Source: DQWO01 sp964478545
GTDB lineage: Bacteria; Desulfobacterota; Anaeroferrophillalia; Anaeroferrophillales; Anaeroferrophillaceae
Assembly (NCBI GenBank): GCA_964478545.1
Contig: CAYZIS010000046.1
Span: forward strand, 1 to 17,034
Direction: 5' to 3'
DNA length: 17,034 bases
Shown: positions 8,551-14,699 of the stretch, piece after piece
Layout: each line of letters starts with the position of its first letter
Position numbering within the stretch: the first letter of the stretch is position 1
Program-made: the position numbers and the translations under genes
Notes under the pieces: generated by a model
Databases searched by the model: none
What the model was told of the DNA's origin: nothing
The model's input: the letters and a program-made list of their open reading frames with translations, nothing else

Positions 8551-9312
8551 TCAGGGATCAGCTGACCTCTTGTTGAGCAGGGACTGCAGGTAATGTGCAT
8601 TATGCACGGCATAACCACGTTGATCATTATCAAAAAAACAAAAAACTTCCTTGCCTTGCTCCGACCAGGCGGAAAAAGTCTCGGCCCAGTCCACCAAAAT
8701 CTTGTGGTCGTAGCTGCCCTGGTAGGGACCATCCGGACCATGAAACCGGACATAGACAAAATTTGCCGTAACCTCCCGGGGAGACAGATATCCATCAAAA
8801 TCATAGATACAACATGCCGCATTGTAATGGGAAAGCAGCTCAAAAGTCCGGCAGTTCAACCAACTTCTATCTCTGAATTCAAAAGCATAGCGGAAGTCTT
8901 TACTCAGCATGTCTAGAAAGGCCTCCAGTCGCCCGCCATTGAAGTGCCAGCGGGGTGGAAGTTGAAACAAAATTGGCCCAAGCCTGTCCTCCAACATGCA
9001 GATGCGATCCAGGAAGGAATGTACCGCCTCTGCTGGATTTTTGAGCTTTTTCATGTGGGTAATGTAGCAACTGGCCTTGGCAGTAAAGAGAAAATCTTCC
9101 GGCACTGCTTCCCGCCATCGTACCAGAGTCTGCTTTTTGGGTAATTGATAGAAGGAATTATTAATCTCTACGCTGGAGAAATGGCGGCTGTAGTATGCCA
9201 GCATTTGATCTTTGGGCAGATCCATTGGGTAGAAGGGGCCTTTCCAATGTTCATACGACCAGCCTGAAGTTCCTATATGAATAAGCTTTGCAGTGGACAT
9301 CTGCCAACCCAT
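8551..9312 (-). CDS. DUF72 (YecE-like) family protein
   Basis: A 253-aa soluble protein with the family's ordered signatures: HIGTSGWSYEHWKGPFYP, HFSSVEINNSFYQLP, GPILFQLPPRW, FEFRDRSWL, FVYVRFHGPDG and CFFDNDQRGYA. The DUF72 fold is a TIM barrel of uncertain biochemical role. It is transcribed toward amrS, and the two stop codons are separated by only 3 bp with no visible terminator between them, so the transcripts should overlap as antisense. An ATG four codons downstream (9300) would give MSTAKLIHIGTSGW and is equally plausible; neither start has a strong RBS. Confidence 0.9.
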   Translation of the reverse strand: MGWQMSTAKLIHIGTSGWSYEHWKGPFYPMDLPKDQMLAYYSRHFSSVEINNSFYQLPKKQTLVRWREAVPEDFLFTAKASCYITHMKKLKNPAEAVHSFLDRICMLEDRLGPILFQLPPRWHFNGGRLEAFLDMLSKDFRYAFEFRDRSWLNCRTFELLSHYNAACCIYDFDGYLSPREVTANFVYVRFHGPDGPYQGSYDHKILVDWAETFSAWSEQGKEVFCFFDNDQRGYAVHNAHYLQSLLNKRSADP

Positions 9313-9425
9313 TTAAGCCTGTAAATACTCACTGGTTTCCATCATTACTGTCCGGTTAGTCACTTATCAATAAAGTTCAACTTTCCGAGTTGCACTGCCA
9401 AAATAAATTACCGAAAAATCATGCT

Positions 9426-9490
9426 ACCACGAAGGACACGAAGAAAAGCAAATTTCTTTAAAACTTCGTGTTCATCGTGCTCTTCGTGGT
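9426..9490. repeat. Palindromic nonamer repeat, core CACGAAG
   Basis: The left arm carries two 9-nt units (ACCACGAAG, GACACGAAG). The right arm, on the opposite strand, carries three (ACCACGAAG, AGCACGATG, AACACGAAG). The whole can fold into one long hairpin. It lies in the 434-nt gene-free gap 9313-9746 and is of the type of dispersed intergenic palindrome common in deltaproteobacteria. Confidence 0.7.
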
Positions 9491-9529
9491 GTCTCTGTCA
9501 TTGTTTTAGCGTAAGTCAGAAAGTTGAGA

Positions 9530-9574
9530 CCACAGAGGGGAATGTGAATGATCTTTTCTCTGTGAACTCCGTGA
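9530..9574. repeat. Second palindromic nonamer repeat, core CACAGAG
   Basis: CCACAGAG on the plus strand at 9530-9537 faces two opposite-strand units (TTCACAGAG and CTCACGGAG) near 9556-9574. It has the same 9-nt periodicity as the adjacent element but a different core word. The remainder of the gap to 9746 shows no gene. Confidence 0.55.
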
Positions 9575-9746
9575 GAAAATAATAATTACAGAACCTGTTT
9601 GGTTCCGGCTAGCCCGAGTTGGGTACTACACAAAAACTATGCCGGATAACAGCGGGTTTTCATCCGGAAGTTGTTGTTTCCCTGGAAACTCAACAGGAAA
9701 ATCAAAGATTCACTACTTATGGAAACTGAGAAAAGGAGTTTGCAAC

Positions 9747-10496
9747 ATGAAAGCACATGATATGGAAATTACCATCGTCTTTGATAATTATCACTATAAT
9801 CCAAATCTCACTTCCCTTTGGGGATTTTCGGCCTTTTTGCAACTGCCCAATCAGACAATACTTTTTGATACCGGCAGCAATGGGCATGTACTTTTAAAAA
9901 ATATACAAACTTTAGGCTTAAACGTCAAAGATATTGATACACTTTTTATCTCTCATCCACATTGGGACCATATAGGAGGGGTTGACTCAGTTATAGAACA
10001 AAACCCAAACCTGCATATTTTTGCACCTGATTCACTCTCGAAGCATTTGCTAAATGATTTAAGAAATCAAGTTCAGGATCTCACCGTTATCGGCTATCAG
10101 GCAACCAGACTTTTTGACCATGTTTACTCGACCGGGGTCATGGATAAAGATCTCATAGGTGAACAATCAATGATCATCGATACAAAAGAAGGACTGATCG
10201 TTATCACCGGCTGCGCTCACCCCGGCATTGTCAATATTGCCAGAAAAGCCCGGCAGATTCTTGACAAAGAAATCCTTCTTTTAATGGGAGGGTTTCACCT
10301 GCTGAATGATAATTCTGCGGCAATACAACAAGTAATACAATCTCTACAAAATGCAGCAGTCAAGTATGTCTGTCCAACTCACTGCAGCGGTGACCTGGCC
10401 AAAGAAATGTTTAAGGAAAGTTTTAAGGAAAAATATATTGGGGGGGGAGTTGGGAAAAAAGTGAACCTGCCAGATACCATCTTCAAGACATTCTGA
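9747..10496 (+). CDS. MBL-fold metallohydrolase (COG1237-like)
   Basis: A 249-aa metallo-beta-lactamase-fold protein. ATG 9747 is chosen because AAAGGAG lies about 9 nt upstream; 36 extra upstream codons are open but unlike the family. Zinc-ligand motifs are in order: SHPHWDHIGG (His70, His72, Asp74, His75), GCAHPGI, and GGFHL/CPTHCSG near the C-terminus. The arrangement matches the family annotated as 7,8-dihydropterin-6-yl-methyl-4-(beta-D-ribofuranosyl)aminobenzene 5'-phosphate synthase-like, though the true substrate is unclear. It is followed 8 nt downstream by a gene that has been split by an IS3 element, suggesting a former two-gene operon. Confidence 0.88.
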   Translation: MKAHDMEITIVFDNYHYNPNLTSLWGFSAFLQLPNQTILFDTGSNGHVLLKNIQTLGLNVKDIDTLFISHPHWDHIGGVDSVIEQNPNLHIFAPDSLSKHLLNDLRNQVQDLTVIGYQATRLFDHVYSTGVMDKDLIGEQSMIIDTKEGLIVITGCAHPGIVNIARKARQILDKEILLLMGGFHLLNDNSAAIQQVIQSLQNAAVKYVCPTHCSGDLAKEMFKESFKEKYIGGGVGKKVNLPDTIFKTF

Positions 10497-10504
10497 AGGG
10501 GAAA

Positions 10505-10684
10505 ATGATGAAAAACAGCGCCGTCGTGCAAAAAATCATGGCTGATTTCGCTGAGCGAACCGGCCTGACAACAGGCAACCACAGACCCAAACGATATTTA
10601 TGGACTGACGCTTTTGCGGTTTGTAACTTTCTGGAACTTTTTCAGCAAACAGGCGAGCAACGATACCCCCCTGTGTCAGGATAG
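10505..10684 (+). pseudogene. 5' fragment of conserved unknown gene interrupted by IS3 element
   Basis: ATG 10505 (or 10508) follows AAGGGG just after the MBL stop. It encodes 59 codons; the first 54 (ending FLELFQQTGEQRY) are native and the remainder runs into the insertion and hits TAG. The phase at the CGATACC word is such that joining this fragment to the 3' fragment at 12414 restores a single frame of about 390 codons. It is probably inactivated; the truncated peptide could still be translated. Confidence 0.75.
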
Positions 10685-10731
10685 ATGTCGCCTCAATGAA
10701 AAATTAACTTTGGGGCATTGAGGTGGTAAAT

Positions 10732-11220
10732 ATGGGATATTCTATCCAAGTGCAAGAAGCTTTGATAAAAAAGGTTTTGCTGGGGAATAAGCGCCAGCAT
10801 GAAATAGCAAAAGAATTTGGCATTGGCCGATCTACCATCGGCAAATGGCTGAAAGAATACAAGCAAAAGGGAAGTATAAAATTGAACACAAAAGAAAAAC
10901 GCCCCAAGGATTGGACTGCTGAAGAACGCATATCTTCATTAATTGAAACTGGTTTAATGACTGTTGAAAAGCGTACAGCCTGGTGCCGTAAAAATGGTAT
11001 TTTTATTCATAATTTAGAACAGTGGAAGAAAGATGCCATAGCGACAATGATACCAGGATCAAATAAGGAGCAGATTGAAAAAGAGAGAAATCTTAAGAGA
11101 GAAATTGTGTCCCTCAAAAAAGATTTATCTCGTAAAGATAAAGCACTTGCTGAAACTGCTGCCTTGCTGGTTCTTAAAAAAAAAGCCCAGGCGATCTGGG
11201 GGGAACCAGAGGACGATTGA
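10732..11220 (+). CDS. IS3-family transposase OrfA
   Basis: A 162-aa protein from ATG 10732, preceded by GAGGTGG; the GTG three codons upstream is less likely. Residues ~15-50 form a helix-turn-helix (RQHEIAKEFGIGRSTIGKWL) that should recognise the terminal repeats. The C-terminal ~40 residues (EKERNLKREIVSLKKDLSRK onward) form a heptad-rich leucine-zipper-like segment used for multimerisation in IS3 OrfA proteins. It ends just after the A9 run where ribosomes may shift into orfB. It appears intact. Confidence 0.85.
   Translation: MGYSIQVQEALIKKVLLGNKRQHEIAKEFGIGRSTIGKWLKEYKQKGSIKLNTKEKRPKDWTAEERISSLIETGLMTVEKRTAWCRKNGIFIHNLEQWKKDAIATMIPGSNKEQIEKERNLKREIVSLKKDLSRKDKALAETAALLVLKKKAQAIWGEPEDD
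11176..11200 (+). promoter_or_regulatory. Probable -1 programmed frameshift site (A9 plus hairpin) joining orfA and orfB
   Basis: Nine consecutive A (11176-11184) are in orfA phase AAA-AAA-AAA. The orfB frame is open from 11178, just after a TAA at 11175-11177, so a -1 slip on the run yields an uninterrupted OrfAB. CCCAG-GCGAT-CTGGG forms a 5-bp hairpin immediately downstream, which could stimulate slippage. This is the standard IS3 expression strategy. Confidence 0.7.
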
Positions 11221-12272
11221 TCAGTCAAGAAGAAAAGCAAACCGTATTGGAACTAATTTCAGAGGCCTGTAAATCTGGTGCCCGAAAAAGCCAGGCGGCT
11301 CAATTATTGGGATTGACTATCAGGACAATCCAGCGATGGGAGGCTCAGGGACTGACAGACAACCGAAAAGGTTCACGAGCTGTTCCTGGCAATAAGCTAT
11401 CTGACCATGAGAAGACCCGAATAATAAACGTATTGGAATCTTCCGGATTCAGCGATTCCAATCCAAATCAGATTGTTCCCAGACTTGCTGATCAGGGGAT
11501 TTATCTTGGTTCTGAATCAACCATGTACCGAATACTTCGTGAATTAAAAATGAACAGACACCGCCAATCAAGCCTGACTCCAAGACATAACCATCCGGAC
11601 CCCCTGATTGCAAATGGTCCGAATCAGTTGTGGAGTTGGGATATTACTTACTTGCCGTCAACGGTAAAAGGCAGGTTCTTTTATCTCTATATGATGATGG
11701 ACATATACAGCCGAAAAGCTGTGGCCTGTCAAGTTTATGAGTATGAGTCCGGGGACTTGGCAGCGGATTTGATTACAGACGCCTGTATTCGTGAACAAAT
11801 CACAAGGGAACAGGTAACCTTGCACTCGGATAATGGTTCTCCGATGAAATCTGCAACCATGCTTGCAAAACTTCAGGATTTGGGAGTCATACCATCGTTT
11901 AGCCGTCCCAGTGTCAGCGATGACAATCCATATTCAGAATCATTGTTCAGAACGTTAAAATATCGGCCGGAATATCCGGAGAAACCATTTGTAAATTTGC
12001 ATGAAGCCAGAGAATGGGCAAATAATTTTATTAACTGGTACAACACAGAGCACCTGCATAGCAGCATTAATTTTGTCACGCCGGAAGACCGGCATAATGG
12101 CCGGGATGCAGAAATCCTTATAAACCGTCATTCTGTGTATCAGGCTGCAAGGTTAAAACATCCTGAAAGATGGTCAGTAAAAACAAGGAATTGGGTCCTT
12201 GTTTCAGAGGTGGTTTTGAAAAGATTCAAAAAAGCGAAACAAGCCACCACTGAAATCAAGAGGGCTGCATAA
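11217..12272 (+). CDS. IS3-family transposase OrfB (DDE integrase core)
   Basis: Read either from a TTG at 11217 overlapping the orfA stop or, more likely, as the C-terminal half of a frameshifted OrfAB (frame open from 11178). Residues ~10-45 form a second helix-turn-helix (SQAAQLLGLTIRTIQRWEAQ), followed by a linker. The rve catalytic core carries the triad Asp (LWSWDITYLP), Asp (LHSDNGSPM) and Glu (DDNPYSESLFRTLKY), with 35 residues between the second Asp and the Glu, the IS3/retroviral spacing. The 351-aa length is near normal and there are no internal stops, so the element may be active. Confidence 0.9.
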   Translation: MISQEEKQTVLELISEACKSGARKSQAAQLLGLTIRTIQRWEAQGLTDNRKGSRAVPGNKLSDHEKTRIINVLESSGFSDSNPNQIVPRLADQGIYLGSESTMYRILRELKMNRHRQSSLTPRHNHPDPLIANGPNQLWSWDITYLPSTVKGRFFYLYMMMDIYSRKAVACQVYEYESGDLAADLITDACIREQITREQVTLHSDNGSPMKSATMLAKLQDLGVIPSFSRPSVSDDNPYSESLFRTLKYRPEYPEKPFVNLHEAREWANNFINWYNTEHLHSSINFVTPEDRHNGRDAEILINRHSVYQAARLKHPERWSVKTRNWVLVSEVVLKRFKKAKQATTEIKRAA

Positions 12273-12296
12273 ATGTTAGGGATTGGTACATCAATA

Positions 12297-12360
12297 GCAA
12301 AATTCTCATGGGCTAGAATGGATCTCCAATCATCCGTCGGAGCCCATGAGAAGATTTTGC
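12297..12360. repeat. Long inverted repeat between orfB and the right IS end
   Basis: GCAAAATTCTCATGGGCT (12297-12314) is fully complementary to 12341-12360 except for a 2-nt bulge, giving an 18-bp stem around a 26-nt loop. It lies 25 nt after the transposase stop and 29 nt inside the right terminal repeat. It could block read-through transcription or antisense expression. No T-run follows directly. Confidence 0.7.
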
Positions 12361-12413
12361 GGGAATATTAACAAAATATTTTAAAAAAAGGCGACAACTT
12401 GCTTGACATTCAC

Positions 12414-13430
12414 CGATACCAACAAGATGCTTTAAACCTCGTTGAGCAGGTACATCATGTTCTCGGACGGCACCGTGAAGATGATTCTTGCAGCGGCTGG
12501 ATCAGCGGCCTTGATGAAAAGAAGGGGGAACTGCACCCCACTATAGGGGGGCTAAGGATAGGAAAAACATTACCTGAACGCAAACCTGATGACCCTTATG
12601 ATGAACGTCTGGAATGGGAACAGGACGGTCAATATTTTCACTACCTGACAAAATGGATGCAGACACTCAACCGCGTCACCCGGGTAACCGGGGATTCGAA
12701 ATACAACCGCTGGGCAGTGGAACTGGCCAAAACTGCCCATGCCAGGTTTACCTATACCATCCCAGGCCATCTACAAAAACGCATGTACTGGAAGATGAGC
12801 ATAGACCTCTCCCGCCCGCTGGTCAGCTCCATGGGACAGCATGATGCCCTCGATGGCCTGATTACCTATTATCAACTTGAAGCCAGCGCCGCCAATGATC
12901 CGGAAAAATCAAGCCAACTCGATCTCAAGGCGGAAATTACCGATGTCATGGGTATGACTAAAAATATAAATCTGGCGACGGATGACCCCTTGGGCATCGG
13001 CGGCCTCCTGAATGATGCCTGCATGCTGACTCAACTCATTATCAGGAACCATCCACCTCTCCATGACCTGCTCGCTGAAATTTTAGCTGCTGCCAAAAGT
13101 GGTTTGGCATCTTTCGTTCTTACAGACACCCTGCGCTATCCGCCTGAATACCGCCTCGCATTTCGGGAACTGGGACTCTCCATTGGCCTGCAGGCAATTG
13201 AAAAAATGCAGTTGATGATACATCAGTATCCGGAAAATTTCAGCAAGCAGGAACCACTGTCCTCACAACTTGCAAGCTTCGGACAACACCTTGATTTAAA
13301 AGAAAAAATCGAAAATTTCTGGCTGGTATCGGAAAATCAAAAGAGCACTACCTGGAGTGAACATCGTGATATCAACAGCGTTATGTTAGCCACGAGCCTG
13401 GCACCGGATGGATACCTGATGCTTGATTAG
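12414..13430 (+). pseudogene. 3' fragment of the IS3-interrupted conserved unknown gene
   Basis: The frame is open from a TTG inside the IS end (12399), but native sequence begins at CGATACC (12414). The ~338 residues start RYQQDALNLVEQVHHVLGRH and include GWISGLDEKKGELHPTIGGL, YFHYLTKWMQTLNRV, YNRWAVELAKTAHARF, MYWKMSIDLSRPLVSSMGQHDALDGLITY. The repeated helix pairs and YFHYLTKW/GQHDALDGL-type signatures suggest an alpha/alpha-toroid (six-hairpin glycosidase-like) fold; the family is not identified. No frameshifts are seen, so the insertion looks recent. A protein lacking the first 54 residues could start at the TTG, but no good RBS is present. Confidence 0.75.
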
Positions 13431-13526
13431 ATATTATGGTTCTCTCATCCCTTCAGACTGAGCAAAGGAGCCAATACACAGAAATTAGCAGAAGGATTAT
13501 GGAACTTGATAAATCCCGGAATATCT

Positions 13527-14146
13527 CTAAGGATTCATAAAATCCGCACCGCGGCGGGCTTCCCCCTCAATAAAAATCCGTTTGACCAGCGGATAAGCCT
13601 GTTTAATCTGATAATCCAATTTTTGTACCGTCCGTTCCATCTGGTCGGCTGACAGGCTGTTTTTAAAATCAACGCTCAGATTCACCAGGATAAACTCCGG
13701 CCCCATGTGCATGGTCAGGATCTCATTGACATGTTCAATTCCAGGATATTCACCCGCTATCCAGCGAATGCCCCGCACCACTCCCGGCTTATGGGTTTTG
13801 CAAACCATATACAGGAAAGGGCGCTGGGGGTGGTCAATTTTCCGTAATCACTAGCCTTAAAACTGATCAATTTTAGAATATCACAACCACCCCCCCCATC
13901 ATAATATGCTTTACCGGTCAGCTGGCCCAGCAGAATGCCAAGAAAAGCCACCAAGAGCCCCAATAAAGCGGCTGAATCTTCAAACAAAACCACAAAAACC
14001 GAAGGATTCTTCGCCCGACGAACCATCTCGAGATAGCCACGTCGACCTTTACTGCGGGAGAACTCCCTGAACGCGACTAGCCAGGTTGAACCTTCAAAAA
14101 TAATCGCCAGCACCAAGACAATATAGTTAGCAAATATATATTTCAT
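13527..14146 (-). pseudogene. Cation diffusion facilitator (CDF/ZnT-type) remnant, 5' truncated and disrupted
   Basis: Two pieces of one CDF transporter lie in different frames. The upstream piece (KYIFANYIVLVLAIIFEGST, then PSVFVVLFEDSAALLGLLVA and LLGQLTGKAYYDG) covers the middle transmembrane helices with the SVFVVLFEDSAAL signature. The downstream piece (13527 to ~13800; PGVVRGIRWIAGEYPGIEHV, ILTMHMGPEFILVNLSVDF, VKRIFIEGEARR) is the cytoplasmic metal-binding domain. The N-terminal helices containing the first HxxxD metal site are absent, replaced near 14146 by unrelated sequence. A 69-bp insert (13826-13894) and loss of an estimated 20-30 residues separate the pieces. It is almost certainly non-functional. 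Confidence 0.8.
13826..13894. mobile_element. 69-bp MITE-like insert in the CDF remnant
   Basis: The ends are perfect 9-bp inverted repeats GGGGGTGGT (13826-13834) and ACCACCCCC (13886-13894). Inside, two direct repeats GGTCAATTTTCCGTAATCA (13832-13850) and GATCAATTTTAGAATATCA (13865-13883) match at 13 of 19 positions. Multiple sub-terminal repeats of this kind occur in the ends of IS21-like elements, so it could be a solo or deleted transposon end; that parentage is a guess. Confidence 0.55.
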
Positions 14147-14352
14147 AGGCCGGGGATTATCCCCCTGCCTTGAGGGTCTTCTTTCCAATTGTGTTCTGGT
14201 CCATATTCAGCCTCCACTGGGATTTCTGTTGTATATTCAATGCCTAATTCAATACTCTTATCAAGTACCAAATCACCTATGTTATCAAGAAACTCATCAT
14301 CTGTGATTACATCTGAGTTACCGTCTTTATAAATCGCCCTGCAAGTTGCTGT
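14143..14352 (-). pseudogene. Start-less fragment of an unrecognised acidic protein
   Basis: The frame is open for 69 codons after an in-frame TAA, with no ATG, GTG or TTG in a usable position. It reads YKDGNSDVITDDEFLDNIGD, then VLDKSIELGIEYTTEIPVEA, ending PQGRGIIPGL. Its TGA overlaps the ATG that begins the CDF remnant, but that Met lies inside the CDF fold, so the overlap is probably a rearrangement junction rather than operon coupling. Product unknown. Confidence 0.4.
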
Positions 14353-14382
14353 TTAAATCGGCGACCAGGACACCCCAGACAC

Positions 14383-14415
14383 AAAAAAACCTGCTCAGCT
14401 CACGCCAAAGCAGGT
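14383..14415 (-). terminator. Intrinsic terminator downstream of the SAM-II-like RNA
   Basis: On the minus strand ACCTGC (14415-14410) pairs with GCAGGT (14394-14389). The stem can extend inward (TT with GA, then GGC with GCT) to a GTGA tetraloop, and seven T follow the stem (14389-14383). This is a textbook rho-independent terminator about 18 nt after the riboswitch-like element. Confidence 0.8.
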
Positions 14416-14432
14416 AATCGGAATTACATCGA

Positions 14433-14490
14433 CCCTCTCTTTAGCGGTTTTTTATAGCGCCCGCAAGCTGAGCTTCAAATCAGCGCTTTT
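14433..14490 (-). ncRNA. SAM-II (metA-type) riboswitch candidate
   Basis: On the minus strand the order is: P1 5' arm AGCGC (14487-14483), TGATTTG, a small hairpin AAGC-TCA-GCTT, TTGCGG, P1 3' arm GCGCT (14460-14456), an A-rich tract ATAAAAAAC, then CGCTAAAGAGAGGG. CCGC in the tail can pair with GCGG in the loop as the pseudoknot. This reproduces the known SAM-II signature GAUUUG-hairpin-UUGC...AAA...CGCUAAA. The element ends in an SD-like GAGAGGG, then ATG-TAA (14429-14424), a GTAAT-TCCG-ATTAC hairpin (14427-14414) and the terminator. SAM-II elements normally control methionine biosynthesis genes; none follows here. Assignment is from memory of the consensus, not a covariance search. Confidence 0.75.
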
Positions 14491-14516
14491 TATCCTCTAC
14501 TATATAAGAAATAAGG

Positions 14517-14558
14517 TGTCAAGTATCTTTGATCATTTTGTCTGATCCTCACTTGACA
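14517..14558. promoter_or_regulatory. Nested dyad TGTCAAGT...ACTTGACA
   Basis: Perfect 8-bp arms (14517-14524, 14551-14558) enclose a second dyad GATCA/TGATC (14531-14535, 14543-14547). The left arm contains, on the minus strand, TTGACA about 30 nt upstream of the SAM-II-like aptamer, a candidate -35 box; a TATAGT lies only 12 nt further, so spacing is poor. It may be an operator, a terminator remnant or a mobile-element scar. The rest of 14559-14699 holds no gene. Confidence 0.4.
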
Positions 14559-14699
14559 AGACTTGAATAATATGTGCATAGCAAATTACCAGGTTCTTAT
14601 GGTTATTCTAGGGGATGGATAGATCTATAATGGACTAAAACAAAATATCATATTGACGTATGCATGGTAGCAGTTTTCTAAACGACTGGGGACATAACA

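Larger units (their letters stand above)
10674..12408 (+). mobile_element. IS3-family insertion sequence
   Basis: The terminal inverted repeats are TGTCAGGATAGATGTCGCCT (10674-10693) and its near complement at 12389-12408 (16 of 20 positions match; both ends start TG). Inside are orfA (HTH), orfB (DDE integrase core), an A9 frameshift site and a long hairpin. The 7-bp word CGATACC occurs on both sides (10661-10667 and 12414-12420). It is separated from the repeats by 6 and 5 nt of unexplained sequence, so the exact outer ends and the true target duplication are uncertain; IS3 elements normally duplicate 3-5 bp. Confidence 0.85.

Noticed and set aside
8593..8916. Plus-strand 107-codon open frame
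   Set aside because: Antisense to the DUF72 gene, whose motifs are complete on the opposite strand.
9426..9574. Possible CRISPR array
   Set aside because: The repeats are 9-nt units arranged as palindromes without unique spacers of constant length, and no cas genes are nearby.
9639..9746. Upstream extension of the MBL protein by 36 residues
   Set aside because: The extension has no RBS and unlike-family sequence; the ATG at 9747 has AAAGGAG in position.
14450..14490. Plus-strand terminator (AGCGC...GCGCT followed by T5)
   Set aside because: The same bases form P1 of the SAM-II-like aptamer on the minus strand, and no plus-strand gene ends upstream of it.
14390..14500. SRP RNA, 6S RNA or tmRNA
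   Set aside because: Length and conserved motifs (for example GGUCAGGUCCGGAAGGAAGCAGCC-like core or an ACCA end) do not fit; the SAM-II signature fits much better.
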